Positions 1 to 10,074 of a DNA stretch of 64,000 nt are shown piece by piece. How positions within the stretch are numbered: position 1 is the stretch's first letter; each line of letters begins with the position of its first letter. The translations under genes and the position numbers were made by a program. Location: the NCBI GenBank assembly GCA_028571685.1, contig CM053140.1, positions 59,526,201-59,590,200 on the forward strand. The letters run 5' to 3'. Source of the stretch: Heterohyrax brucei (lineage: Eukaryota; Chordata; Mammalia; Hyracoidea; Procaviidae). Under the pieces are notes generated by a model. It saw nothing but the letters and a program-made list of their open reading frames with translations. It had not been told where the DNA came from and searched no databases.

Positions 1-299
1 CTTCTGACCAGGAGGGGCTGACGGTGGGGTTGAATCCAGTTCAGGGTCAGGTCTATTGACCCAGGAGGTGATGAGATGGATCATTTTCAGGATCTATTCT
101 GCTTTTTATGTAGTGAAGGGCATCCTGCAGCTAAGTGGCCACTGGTTGGCTGCACTAATTAATTGACTTTATTGCTTACACTTGAGGCCTTGGCATGCAA
201 ATGTATGCAAACGACCAGAGGACAGGGTTGACTCCAAAGTGTAGTGAAGTCGGCTTGAGTTGGTTATTTGCTCAGGCCCAGGAGAGTAGGAAGAAGTGA
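1..299. other. Unassigned sequence, no feature seen
   Basis: No open frame with family resemblance and no repeat that I recognise. Base composition is ordinary for mammalian intergenic or intronic DNA. Confidence 0.4.
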
Positions 300-470
300 G
301 TAGGGTCCCTGTAGGCACCCAGACCTGGGTTCAAATCATAGCCCCACCTCTTGATGCCAGGTATGATCTCAGGGCAAGTTTTTTCACCTTCAGGGCCTGC
401 ATGTCTCCGTCTGTGAGGTGGGGACAGTGACACTGTCAACTGTGCAAGGTGAAGGCAGGCCCAAGGAAGC
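300..470 (+). repeat. MIR-type ancient SINE fragment
   Basis: Contains 'agacctgggttcaaatc', then a degraded 'cctcag..ctgtctgtgaggtgg' tail, the order seen in the tRNA-derived core and 3' part of MIR. Divergence is high, as expected for a repeat older than placental mammals. Confidence 0.6.
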
Positions 471-2084
471 AGAATCTCAATCAACTGAACATAAACCATT
501 CTGCTGTAGGAAGTGTCCTACTGGAAGTTTCTAAATCACCCACTCTAGAGGCAGCAGGCAGCATAGTGCCATCCAGAGCACATCCTTGTTGAAAGGGACA
601 CTATGATCTCACCTAATGAGTAGCACTGCTCCCTGATGGTGTCCTCATCTCCTTTTCTGTCCAATATAGTTTGTTTTATATGTGACCTTTGACAAATGCA
701 GCCATCCCTCTGGAGTGGGATAAAATGTTGAAAAATGAATTCTTCATGCTGATGTCTGGAAGATTAACTCTATATAGTGGATATACGACACATGACTGCA
801 AAAATCTGCCCACAACTATAAATTATGTTTGGAAAGCAAGGATGAGGTGGGCTCCAGTCTGGGCTGAGGCCACAGTAGGGAGCATGGTACCCAGGGAGAG
901 GTAGGGGGCTGCCTGGATAAAGGATTCATTCACAAGCTTCTTTGAATCGGTAGGCTTGAACTGGATGTCCTTTGTAGAGTTTGCTGGCTGGGGGTAGTGG
1001 CAGACACTCACTGTGTACCTACTGTGCCCTAGGCCTGGTGTATTCTCCACCCCATCTGTCCAGGCACTGACCCCTGGCCTGCAATGCCACTTCCACACGT
1101 CTGGAGAGGAACTGAGCCTTGAACTTCAGACAGATGAACTGACTTCTCCCAGGTCAAACAGCTCTTAGGTGGCAGGAGGGGATTTGAGATGTTGTCAAGG
1201 GGACCCTAGAGCGCTCGCTCTTCGGCCTCTGCAGAGACACACGAGGGGGTCTGGAACTGCAGGCATCATTGGTAGGATTTGCCATTGACCCGATCTGGGG
1301 CTGAGTTAGAGGTCCGAATTTCATCTTGCTGAAGTCAAGCATTTTCTTGCCAAGCACAGGACAGGGCATTTGGGCAAGGGGCAGAGTGGGACAAGTCCTG
1401 GGAGAAGGCCCATTGGTGTTCATGTAAGGATCATCTCTATTTCAGTCTCAGTCCCTCATCTGTAAAACTGAAATGATAGTCTCCTTCTCCCACACATACC
1501 CATGAGATGTGTGTGGGAGCCCCTGGCTCAGGAACAGTGTACAAAACTGTGTGTGTTCTCAGACACCAGCCCCCTTCCTACCTCACTCTCCTCTATTCTC
1601 ACTTTCCTCTGATGGGGCCCAGAGGCCAGCCCTAGCTCCAGGGCTTCCAGGCCCATCTAGGGTCAGTTGAATGTCTGGCCTTTCCTGGCCACTCTGGAGG
1701 TGGGGTAGGGGATGCTCACCACCATTCTGGAAGGACTCCCTGACACCCCACCTGCTCCTAACCTTCAGAAGAGTATTAATTAAAGACTTCCTCCAGGACT
1801 CACAGTTCCTGAAGTTCTGTGGTTAATTAGCACATTCTGTTAGTCCAGGAATCGCATAATGAGAACACAGCCTCCCAGCCCTGGCAAAGTGTGAAGGCTG
1901 TGGCGTCTGGCTTCTCCCTGCAAGACTAGCTATGTAATATGTGGGGCTAAGTGCAAACTGAATATATGAGACCCCTTGAACTGAGGCCCTGTTCAAAAAG
2001 CAGAAAAAAAATGTTCTCGAAGGTGCTAAAATGTAAAGCTTTTTCCTTTCTGTCATAGTCTCTCTCATCTTGTCATGCTGTTTT
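471..2084. other. Mostly unique sequence with faint MIR/L2 pieces
   Basis: No gene is supported. Faint MIR/L2-like phrases occur at about 1005-1045 ('tgtgtacctactgtgcc') and 1440-1485 ('ccctcatctgtaaaactgaaatgat'). The rest is unassigned. Short open frames on both strands show no protein-family features. Confidence 0.4.
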
Positions 2085-2400
2085 CTTTTTTTATTTGCTA
2101 TTTAATGTCATTCTAAGTAAAGAAAAATTAGAATTTTAAATTATTTGCATGAATTTTACCATTCATCTGTATACTGTGCAATGGCAGTTTTAAATGCAAA
2201 TATAAGAGCATTTAATTCGGATGCAAAATCACTGAAATTACACAATTTGTGTTTCATAGCTCTTGCATGCATATGTATTTCATTCTTGTCAGAACAGTGG
2301 AAACACTGCACAAAACTCACTCAACTGCTTTTATCTGACTTCTTGGTATGCACACATTCTATCAACACTCTTTACCTTTGATTTACATTTGAGTTAGAAG
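2085..2400. promoter_or_regulatory. AT-rich block, possible conserved non-coding element
   Basis: An abrupt AT-rich stretch with repeated 'aaatgcaaat'/'ttgcatga'-type words (octamer- or POU-like) and no recognised transposon. Non-coding conservation is a guess from texture alone. It could equally be an old repeat I do not know. Confidence 0.15.
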
Positions 2401-2570
2401 ACTGAAAGGAAAAGGACCTATGAGCTACTTTGTCCTTACTTTTCTTCTATGTCATCATCTTCAGTGTAAGTGGTTGGCCAAATACAGCAAAGAGACAGGA
2501 GAAGAACAGGAGACGTTAGAGTTTCTTGATCGTTGGTATTTCTTAGGATGCCGTTGCCTATTAAGCTCAG

Positions 2571-3040
2571 TGTCTTAGTCACCTAGTGCTGCTGTAACAG
2601 AAATACCGCAAGCGGATGGCTTTATTAACAAAGACAAGTTTGTTTACTCACAGCAGTGTAGGCTAAGAGTCCAAATTCAGGGTGTCCGTTCCTCATTGCT
2701 TTCTTTGTCGGCTTTGGAGAAGTTCCCTGTGATGATGTATCTGTCTTCCCTTGTTCTGGGAGCATCTCAGCACAGGAACCTCAGGTCCAAAGGATGATGG
2801 TATGAGGGCACCTTGTCTGTCTGCTTGCTTATCTCTTTTATGTCTCAAGAGATTGCCTCAAGAGAAAATCCAGTCTTGTAAACTGTGTTCTGCTTATCAA
2901 TGCGCTGCCTCCCATCCTCCCTCATTAACTTCATAGAGGCAGGATTTACAATACAGAGAAAAATCATACAATACTGGGAATCATGGCCCAGGCAAACTGC
3001 TAAATATATATTTTTTGGAGAAGCAATTCAATCTGTGACA
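2571..3040 (-). mobile_element. MaLR/MLT1-like solo LTR, minus orientation
   Basis: Starts TGTCTTAG and ends TGTGACA on the plus strand, the reverse complement of an MLT1-like LTR (5' 'tgtcatggattgaattgtg', 3' 'ctgctgtaacagaaat'). Flanking pentamers CTCAG and GTCAG are a likely target duplication with one mismatch. No internal retroviral genes adjoin it, so it is a solo LTR. It is one of six copies of the same family in the window. Confidence 0.8.
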
Positions 3041-3810
3041 GTCAGGGAAGCTCCATAGACACACCCAAACTTCCTGAGGGGTCCAATTATCGGGCCAAGG
3101 ACTGTGGAGAGTAATGTGTCAGGGAATATGTAATTCAACTGGCATAACACAGCTGATAAAGAAAATGTTCTGCATTCTACTTTGGTGACTAGCATCTGGA
3201 GTCTTAAAAGCTTGTGAGTGGCCATCTAAGATACTCTGCTGGTCTCACCAGGAGATCATTGTCGTCTTCCTTTATAGGGGGAAAGGAAGAAAACCAAAGA
3301 CATAAGGGAAAGAGAAATCCAAAGAACAAATTGACTGCAACTACCACAGAGTCCACCAGACTGAGTCCAGCACAATTAGATGGTGACCCGCTGCCATCAC
3401 TGACTGCTCTGATAGGGACCACAGTAGAGCTTCCAGGACACAGATGGAGCAAAATGCAGAATAAAATTGTAACTCAAATTAAAAGAAGGAGAAATAAAAG
3501 ACCACACTTACTGGCCTGGCAGAGACTGAAGAAACATTGAGAGTACGGTCCCCAGGTACCCTTTCAACTCAGTCAAGAAGTCATTTCTGAGGTTCACCCA
3601 TCAGTCAAAGTTTAGACAGGTTCATAAAACGGAATGAGATTAAATAGGCACAGCAACCCAGAGATAAGGCTGAGGAGGCTAGAAAGGACAGGAAAGTTGA
3701 TAATATGGAAACTAAGGTCAAAAGGTATCAAAATGAGTCGGATCCGACTCGATGGCACTCGGCTCGGCTCGGCAAGGTCAAAAGGGGAGGAGTGTTGACA
3801 TGTTGTGGGG
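3041..3810 (-). mobile_element. L1 3' UTR module, minus orientation
   Basis: Reverse-complemented, it matches the modules at 21480-22235 and 27545-28900 over a long stretch: a 'cagagcagtcagtg' segment, 'gactcagtctggtgga', 'agtatcttagatggcc', 'ttaagactccagatgctagtcaccaaagta' (in pieces) and 'acattttctttat'. This AT/CT-rich 3' tail is typical of an afrotherian L1 lineage; the L1 assignment is from memory of family layout, while the three-way match is direct. It hosts the micro-insertion at 3726-3773. Confidence 0.65.
3726..3773 (+). mobile_element. 48-bp AfroSINE 3'-end micro-insertion
   Basis: Only the last part of the SINE is present ('gagtcggatccgactcgatgg', then three CGGCT-like tail units). 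A perfect 12-bp direct repeat, AAGGTCAAAAGG, flanks it at 3714-3725 and 3774-3785. This is the signature of target-primed reverse transcription that stopped almost at once. CpGs are intact, so it looks young. Confidence 0.85.
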
Positions 3811-3812
3811 TT

Positions 3813-3977
3813 GGAAACTAATGTCATAAAACTCACTGCTGTTGAGTCCGCGGGGACTCATAGTGATCCTGTAGGTCAGAGCAGAACTGCCCCACAGAGT
3901 TTCCAAGGCGCCCCTGGTGGATTTGAACTGCTAACCTTTTGGTCAGCAGCCCTAGCATTTAACCACTATGCTACAAT
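3813..3977 (-). mobile_element. AfroSINE, type A
   Basis: Near full length. In reverse complement it has the head 'catagtggttaaatgct', a box B-like 'gttcaaatcc', 'ctctgtggggcagttctgct' and the 3' 'ctatgagtc' motif. It lies beside the inverted L1 3' UTR. Confidence 0.9.
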
Positions 3978-4293
3978 GTATACTAACAGTTTAATGAGAC
4001 ACGAGTCTGCTTTGTAAATCTTCATCTAAAGTACCATTAAAAAAAAAGAAAAAAACAGTGTCATTCTTCTTTTTTCTGCATTCTAAGCAAGTTGTGGTTC
4101 AAGTGGAAAGTGTGGCCTCTTTGGGCAAGGACAGGCACGGCACACTTACTTTGTACTTGACTTTGAGTCTCACTGAACTCCCACAGATAATGGGCCCATT
4201 GGAATTCTGAGCTCAGGGGTATCACAAATGCTCCGTGCCAGTGGAGCAGCAGGAATGGTAGACACATCATTGCATGTAACTACTCACACACGT
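3978..4293. other. Unassigned sequence
   Basis: Short A-rich stretch near 4038-4055, otherwise no recognised repeat or gene. Confidence 0.35.
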
Positions 4294-4852
4294 CTGAGGA
4301 CTGCCAATTAAGTTGGTGATCTCATCCTGGAAAAAGTTTTATGCACTTCATTGCTGAATATCACTACAGTCGCCTTCAGAGTGCTCCCCTTGGGAAGCTA
4401 TGCACCCACACCAATGCCTAGTCCACCCTTCAAAGCAATTTTGGAACTCTTTTTCTGGAATGGCCATCAGAGCTGTTGTCATACTACCCTCAAGGTCCTG
4501 AATATCACTGAAATGCATTCCTTTTGATATTTCTTTTATCTCTGGATAAAGAAACAAGTCACTGAGGGACAGATCCGGTAAGTACAGAGGGTGTTCCAAT
4601 ACAGTTATTTGCTTAATGGCTAAAAACTTTCTCAAAGACAACTATACAGTTAAGTTTGTAAACTTGCTACCATGCCACTGTGTGCAATGGCCATTCCAGA
4701 GTTTCAAAATTGCTTTGAAGGGTGGACTAGGTGTTGGCATCAGTGCATAGCTTCCCAAGGGGAATACTTTGAAGGTGACTGTAGTGATATTCGGCAATGA
4801 GGTATGTAGCACTTAGAACAATTACGTTTGTGGACTTAGTTGTCAGAACTCA
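4294..4852. mobile_element. Fold-back mariner-derived element, copy 1
   Basis: Both ends carry the same mariner 3' terminus in opposite orientation. The left arm (about 4294-4465) reads as the transposase C-terminus on the minus strand; the right arm (about 4685-4852) repeats it on the plus strand at roughly 85 percent identity by eye. The loop between them extends the left-arm transposase frame. Outer ends align as terminal inverted repeats ('gaggactgccaattaag' against 'gagttctgacaactaag'). Copy 2, at 18764-19296, has the same head-to-head layout. Confidence 0.75.
4348..4641 (-). pseudogene. Mariner transposase C-terminal relic
   Basis: A 97-residue open frame resembles the C-terminal part of the catalytic domain of mariner transposases, DDD-type DNA cut-and-paste enzymes. 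Near residue 22 it has 'PDLSLSDLFLYPEIKE', matching the family motif PDLxPSDYHLF that holds the third catalytic aspartate. Further on are 'GMHFSD' and 'FQNCFEGWTRHW', like the family's 'FxxxxxxWxxRWxKCI' end. The N-terminal helix-turn-helix and the first two aspartates are absent, so it cannot be active. It is the left arm and loop of the fold-back element. The right arm repeats only the last ~40 residues on the opposite strand. Confidence 0.75.
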
Positions 4853-5094
4853 TATACTCCGCTGTTCCCTGGGACTGCACTCACAGTGCACAAGTACAAA
4901 GACAAAAGTTTTAAAAGTTTCAAGATGACAACAGCAGAGCATTAAACAGACAGTGACTGCACAGGCTGTATGTGCACTACGCTGACCCTATTTCCCCAAT
5001 CATGTTCCTTTATATCTGTCCTTTTGATTCCACTCTCTTCTTTAGATCTGAATCTGTTCGACTGAGATCTTCACTTGGAATCCAGGCAGTATGC
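4853..5094. other. Unassigned sequence
   Basis: No feature supported. Confidence 0.35.
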
Positions 5095-5225
5095 CATGGA
5101 GATCACTGTTATCCTCTTCTACAGATAAGGAAACCAAGACTCTGAGACAGGTTAGACTCCAGCTGAAGGATATGCAAATATCTAATGTCAGAGGAAGAAT
5201 TCAAATCCATTAATTAACTCTTTAG
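5095..5225 (+). repeat. MIR/L2-type ancient repeat fragment
   Basis: 'cctcttctacagataaggaaac' (in part), then 'gactctgagacaggttag' and 'gaattcaaatcc', the order typical of MIR-related ancient repeats. Confidence 0.55.
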
Positions 5226-5832
5226 TTCATGGAGTAAATATTTATTGGGCATTCTTGGTGTCAGATCCCAGAGCTCTTCAAACTGGGTAAATTTCAGCAT
5301 CACCCGAGGGCCATGAACACAGACCTAGCCCAGGTGTTGACTTGGATTGCCTTGGTGCTGGGCTTCTGTGGTTTCTTTTACTGCTGTGATTTCTTTTTCG
5401 CTTCCCACAATGGCAGAGGAAGGCACATTAACCCACTTGGAAGGGCAGGAAACTGAGGCCCAGAGATTCTGAGTCCAGTGCTCTTGTCAAGAGATCAGGG
5501 ATGCAGGTCAGCTAGCTAGGGGACAAGTTGAATTATGTCCAGAGGAAGGTGGCAAAGGAGGATCCAGGGTTTGGAATTCCTTTACAGAAGATAAAAGGGC
5601 TGAACCACAAACTGTGGGACATCTTCCCTGCTCCCGCTTGCACCCTCTGCACATCTGGGCAGTCACTGGGGGTGGTGAAGTCTGCTTTAGAAACACTTGG
5701 GTTTAGTAGTGGCCCTGCCACTTAGTTGGGGTGACTTTGTACACGTTTTTTACTAAGTTGCCTTACACATGGCCACAGCCGTCAATTCTCATCAGTGCCA
5801 CCTCCTGCCTTTACTGGATTTGACTCCTTTCC
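5226..5832. other. Mostly unassigned, faint MIR/L2 phrases
   Basis: 'gtaaatatttattgggc' near 5235 and 'ggaaactgaggcccagag' near 5448 are L2/MIR-like. The remainder is unassigned and no coding frame is convincing. Confidence 0.35.
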
Positions 5833-5843
5833 TTATCCAGGAC

Positions 5844-6011
5844 ACCCTGATGACATAGTGGTTAAGTGTCATGACTGTTAACCAACAATTAGCAGTTCAA
5901 ATCTACCAGGTGCTCCTTGGAAACTCTATGGGGCAGTTCTACTTTGTCTTATAGGGGTCGCCACGAGTCTGAATCAACTCAACGGCATTGGATTTGGTTT
6001 TGTGGTTCTAA
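5844..6011 (+). mobile_element. AfroSINE, type A, with target-site duplication
   Basis: Full SINE: 'gacatagtggttaagtg' head, box B-like 'gttcaaatc', 'ggggcagttctac', 'gagtctgaatcaactcaacgg' and a 'ttggatttggttttg' tail. Direct repeats TTATCCAGGAC (5833-5843) and TTATCCAGAAC (6012-6022) flank it with one mismatch, giving exact boundaries. Confidence 0.93.
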
Positions 6012-6022
6012 TTATCCAGAAC

Positions 6023-7649
6023 TCACCTGATAACTATAACAGCTTCTCGCTAAGTTTGCCCATCCCAACCTCATTTCTTGTCTCTCCACTGTATTGTCCT
6101 CCATGTGGGACACAGGATATCCTCCCTCATCTCCTTCTGGGATGGAGGAGACCATTTAAACTAACACAGTCTGATGGAGTTGACCAGGGTTAGAAAATAG
6201 GAAAGATCCCCAAACAGGAAGCATCTAGCAATCACAGCAGAATTGGTCAGGGTACCACCTTCCCTTCTCCCTGTGAAGACTTAGAGCATCTTGCCATCTT
6301 GGTAGTGAGAGGTTAAACTCACAGCCACTCTTGTGGTGGTGGTGTCTCAGCCCAGCCTCAGCGCTCACCCACTTGTCTCTCAGCTTTACCACCCTCCTTT
6401 TCTTAGGATTCCTGTTTCGCTGGGTTGCTAATCCATGGGCTGGCCTCCTAGCAGCTCTTGCAATACAGCTTCTTAAAAAGAAATCCATACCCAGGAATAA
6501 TTTCCATTTCCTAAGAGCAGAGAGATGTTAATTATGGCCAGCGCCTTCCTTGTCTCATTTGGAAACCCTGGTTTCTGAGCAAAGAGATAAAAGCATTAGA
6601 TCCCCATTAAAGGCAGACAGCACCATTCTGAGGCTGCATTTCTCTGTCCTCAGACACAAGAGGCAGCAAGGGAGAATGAAGGCAAAAAAGAGAAAAAGAG
6701 GGAAAAAAGAAAAAAAGAAAAATATTACCACCACCACCACCAAAAAACAACTGTTCAGTGTGTTTGTGCTGGAGATGGAAGTGCAGGCTTTGAGAACACA
6801 TGGCCAGTCCCTGGGTGGCCTCCAGGAGAGAGGGTGACCATGGGTGAGACCAACAAAACCTACGAAACTGGAAGCTAGTTTTTATATCTCTGATGGCTGG
6901 ACACATTATTCTTCCCACACTGCTGTGATTTGTTAAAGGAAAACATACTGATTTGTTAAAGGAAAAAGATCAAGTATGCTGCCAAGCTCTCCGTGGCCTG
7001 GGTACAGATGATGGTTCAGCAGAATGCGGCACCATTTTTGTGCAAATGGCCCCCAGACTCCCTGCTGTCCGTAGGCTCTCAGAGCTCCGTGGTTGGGGAT
7101 GCACGTGTGGCCCCTGCTGTTGTAAACACTGGGTCTTTTGTGATCAAATTGGGCTCGTTTCCTTCTTTCCTGCAGTCCAGGGCTCTCTGTCAGAAAGTTT
7201 AACAGGGACAGATGCTAACATCTGGGGAGCAGGGGACTGACATGGGGTCTACTGAAGAAAAGGACACTTATGGCTGCATGGTCACAGTCTCTAAACATTC
7301 CTGAGTCTCACTGGCCGGTAGACAGAAATGGAATAAGAACACCTAGAATTGTGCCTGCTGGGTCCCTCCTTCACCTAAGGGTCCCTACAAAGCCACTGGT
7401 TGGGAATCCCTAGGACGTTGCATGCAAGTTCACAAATTAACCTGTCTGCTATGACCATAAATGGAAGCTGCTCTGCTCTCCCTCCCACTGTCACTGTTCT
7501 ACCTGGGAAGCATCTAGAGAGGTGTTCCTATTTGTTGCACCCCAAATGAGGACACCAGTGGCTGTACTGGGTGGCTAGGTCCTCACGCTCCTGAAACTGC
7601 CCATTCTCTAGTTACCAGGGCAGGATTGGGTTCCATGATGCCCTTGATT
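6023..7649. other. Unique sequence with a purine-rich run
   Basis: No gene is supported. About 6664-6745 is a strongly purine-biased A/G run that passes into (ACC)n. Open frames here on opposite strands are by-products of that low complexity. The rest shows no repeat I know. Confidence 0.4.
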
Positions 7650-8190
7650 TCTTGCCTCTGGACCACCTACTAAGTGCCAACCCCTGAGTCAGAGATGAAG
7701 AAGACGGAGGTCTAATCTGTGTTCTTAGAGAGGGCTGCATCTCATGGAATGGATGACAAATAACAGTGTACCAGTGTCTGACTGGTTGGGCTATGTGCTG
7801 GTTCCTCACAACATTCTGCACCTGTGGGAGGTGAAGAGATCCATATTGATAGATCAGTTACACTCTGGTCAGTTATGGCTCTTGCACAAGAAGCTACAGG
7901 ATTTGGAAACAATGGAGAGAAGATGCTTTACTCTAAAAGGACTGAGAGATGGCAGGGAAGAATTTTTAAGAAAATGTGGCCTCTATTTGAGATTTTGATG
8001 GATAAATAGGAGTTTGCTCACTGGATAAGGTGGAAAAGGGTATCTTAAGAACAAAATGCAGTCTTTGTCAAAAGGCAGAGACAGGAAACAGCATGGAGTG
8101 TCCAGGGGTAGAAGGCAAGTGAGGGGTGAGATGAAGAGTGTTCGGGGCTAGGTCTAAAAGGGTCTTGAATATCTGGTCAGGGAATCTTTG
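7650..8190 (+). repeat. L2 LINE 3' fragments
   Basis: Phrases typical of degraded L2: 'ctactaagtgccaacccctgagtcagagatgaag' (in pieces), 'gaaacagcatggagtgtcc', and 'ggtctaaaagggtcttgaat'. The open frame at 7744-7998 falls inside it and is not a gene. Confidence 0.55.
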
Positions 8191-8399
8191 ATTCTATTTC
8201 TTCCCTCTACCCCTCATGGCTACCGAGACCCCTTTTCTGCTCCTGCCTGGATCTTTCATACTGAGACAAGTGTTGAGCTGTCAGTCTGGCTCAGTCCAGT
8301 TCTGCTGCCTGGACACTCTTTCAGGCTTCTTCTCTCTTGCAGGTTAGTCTTGCCTTGCCCTTGTTAGCCCAGTCCCCTGACCCTGAGGGCTAAGACAGA
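8191..8399. other. Unassigned sequence
   Basis: CT-rich unique sequence with no identified feature. Confidence 0.35.
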
Positions 8400-8515
8400 G
8401 CAGGTGGTATAAAGAAACCAGGCTTCTGAGTCACACAAATCTGTATTCAAATCCCAGTTGCCCCACTGACTTATTTCTCTTATGGTAGTTTACTTCCTTG
8501 CAGCTCAGGGATCAA
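8400..8515 (+). repeat. MIR fragment
   Basis: Starts 'caggcttctgagtcacac' and continues 'attcaaatcccagttgcccc', a recognisable MIR 5' and core segment. Confidence 0.65.
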
Positions 8516-8554
8516 ATTCTTGTTAACATTATTGAGTCAGACCACAGTAATAGA

Positions 8555-8730
8555 GGGGCCCTGCTTGTACAGTCATTAAGCACTTGGCTGCTAACAGAAA
8601 GGTCAGTGGTTTAAGCCTACCAGCTGCTCCATGGGTGAAAGAGGTGGCAATCTGTTTCTGTAAAGATTTGCAACCTTGGAAACCCTAAAGGGTAGCTCTG
8701 TTCCTGTCCTATAGCCTCTATGAGGCACAC
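8555..8730 (+). mobile_element. AfroSINE, diverged, with internal extra sequence
   Basis: Head 'cagtcattaagcacttggctgctaac', 'gaaaggtcagtggtttaa', then about 25 extra bases ('gtggcaatctgtttctgtaaagattt' in pieces) before 'ccttggaaaccctaaaggg'. The 3' tail is lost. The extra segment suggests a different subfamily from the compact type A copies. Confidence 0.75.
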
Positions 8731-9617
8731 AACTACCACCACTGTAGTAATGTTCTGTGCTAGGTGTACTTTACACAATTACATAATTTAATCCTCTTCA
8801 CAGACCTAGGAGGTGTGTGTAACACTTAGTGTTATTAGACAAAACTCCAGATTCTTGTTACCTGCCTCCAAAAGCCAGTCTGTGAAACAATTATTTGGGT
8901 GAATGACCAAAAATTTTATTACTGTGCATTAGCAGACACAGGAAACAGGGAGAATCTCTCCATTAAAGATTTGTTCAAAATCATCAGCTGAGATTGGGGT
9001 ATATAAGGGGCCGGGGAAACAATGTGATTGATTAGACATGAAGAAGGGTATCCATTCTGTCCCCTCAAGGGTTGCTTGAAGATGTGCATCAGGAGCAGGG
9101 ATCCAGATTGTTTTCAGTTGCCATTTGAAGCAAGGGGGTCCTGACTGGTGCCTGGAGTTTCCCATTTGTTCCTGATTTGTTTTGATGTTCCTAAAAAAGC
9201 TGTGAAAACTGCAAAGACGTTATTTCTGAGATTCCTGTCGGTTAATGCATGACTTCCTGCCAGGGCCTAGGGGAAAGAAACCGGGAATTTTCAAGACAGG
9301 TGAAAAGACAAATCAATTTTAGAAAATGAATTAAATCCTTGCTGTCTATTTTAACTTCCAATTTTAAAATTGGGGGTCTAAAACTTCTCTCCTCTTTCAT
9401 TAGCACAGTGCCTGGCACATAGCACAGTGCCTGGCACACAGTGCCTGCTTGACATGAATGCCTGTACTATTCCCATCCATCCTCCAGGGCTTCAACTCTG
9501 TGGAACCCTGTGTTGATATTAATCTCAAAGAGGGTCTGTGTGCCTGAGATTTATTGTCCACATTTTTGCCTGCCTTCTATGGGTTTTTTGTAGTATAACC
9601 TGCAAAAACTGGAATCT
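8731..9617. other. Mostly unique sequence, MIR/L2 trace at the start
   Basis: 'acataatttaatcctcttcacagac' (in pieces) near 8780 is MIR/L2-like. From 8870 no repeat or gene is recognised. At 9400-9440 'agcacagtgcctggcaca' is repeated twice in tandem. Confidence 0.4.
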
Positions 9618-9760
9618 GAGTAAGGCAGAAACCTGTCAGAGAAGGAAAATGCAAATATTTTCTACTAGTAGAGAGCTATAAAAAGAGTGGAAAACTTGTG
9701 AGACCTGAAAAGCAAAGCAGTCCTATTGAGTTTTGGGTTTTACAGGTTTCGCTGCCTCTC
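9618..9760 (+). repeat. Unnamed dispersed repeat, copy 1
   Basis: Matches 20531-20705 in the same orientation: both share 'agaaacctgtcagaga', a block ending 'atattttcYact', 'aaacttgtgagacct', 'tcctatgag'-like words and 'ggtttc.ct'. I cannot assign a family. Copy 2 has about 30 extra internal bases. Copy 2 lies inside an old L1, so this is a mobile or retrotransposed unit, not a local duplication. Confidence 0.6.
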
Positions 9761-9902
9761 TGCTAGATTGACAGAAAATGCGGATTTGCTTTGAATTTTT
9801 GGTGAGAACCATTTTTGTGAAGCTGTAGTATTGGGTTTCTGGGTGCTCCAACCCTGAGGTTCTGGACAAGGAGCCATCAGTGGGTTATGAGGTCAAGTTT
9901 GA

Positions 9903-9937
9903 CACATATGTATGTACACACACACATACACACACGA
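9903..9937. repeat. Short (CA)n-like microsatellite
   Basis: Alternating 'acatatgtatgtacacacacac' (in pieces) and further CA units. Confidence 0.75.
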
Positions 9938-10074
9938 GGTGAAACCTACAGTTGCTCGCTTACTGCTTGGTGAGAGTTTCTAGCCCAAAGTGTAGAGAGC
10001 AGAATCCCAGGCAGAGGCCAGCTGTATTTCCAGGTCTAAGAGCCAGAGCTGAGAATACAGAGAAGTTAAGTTAG

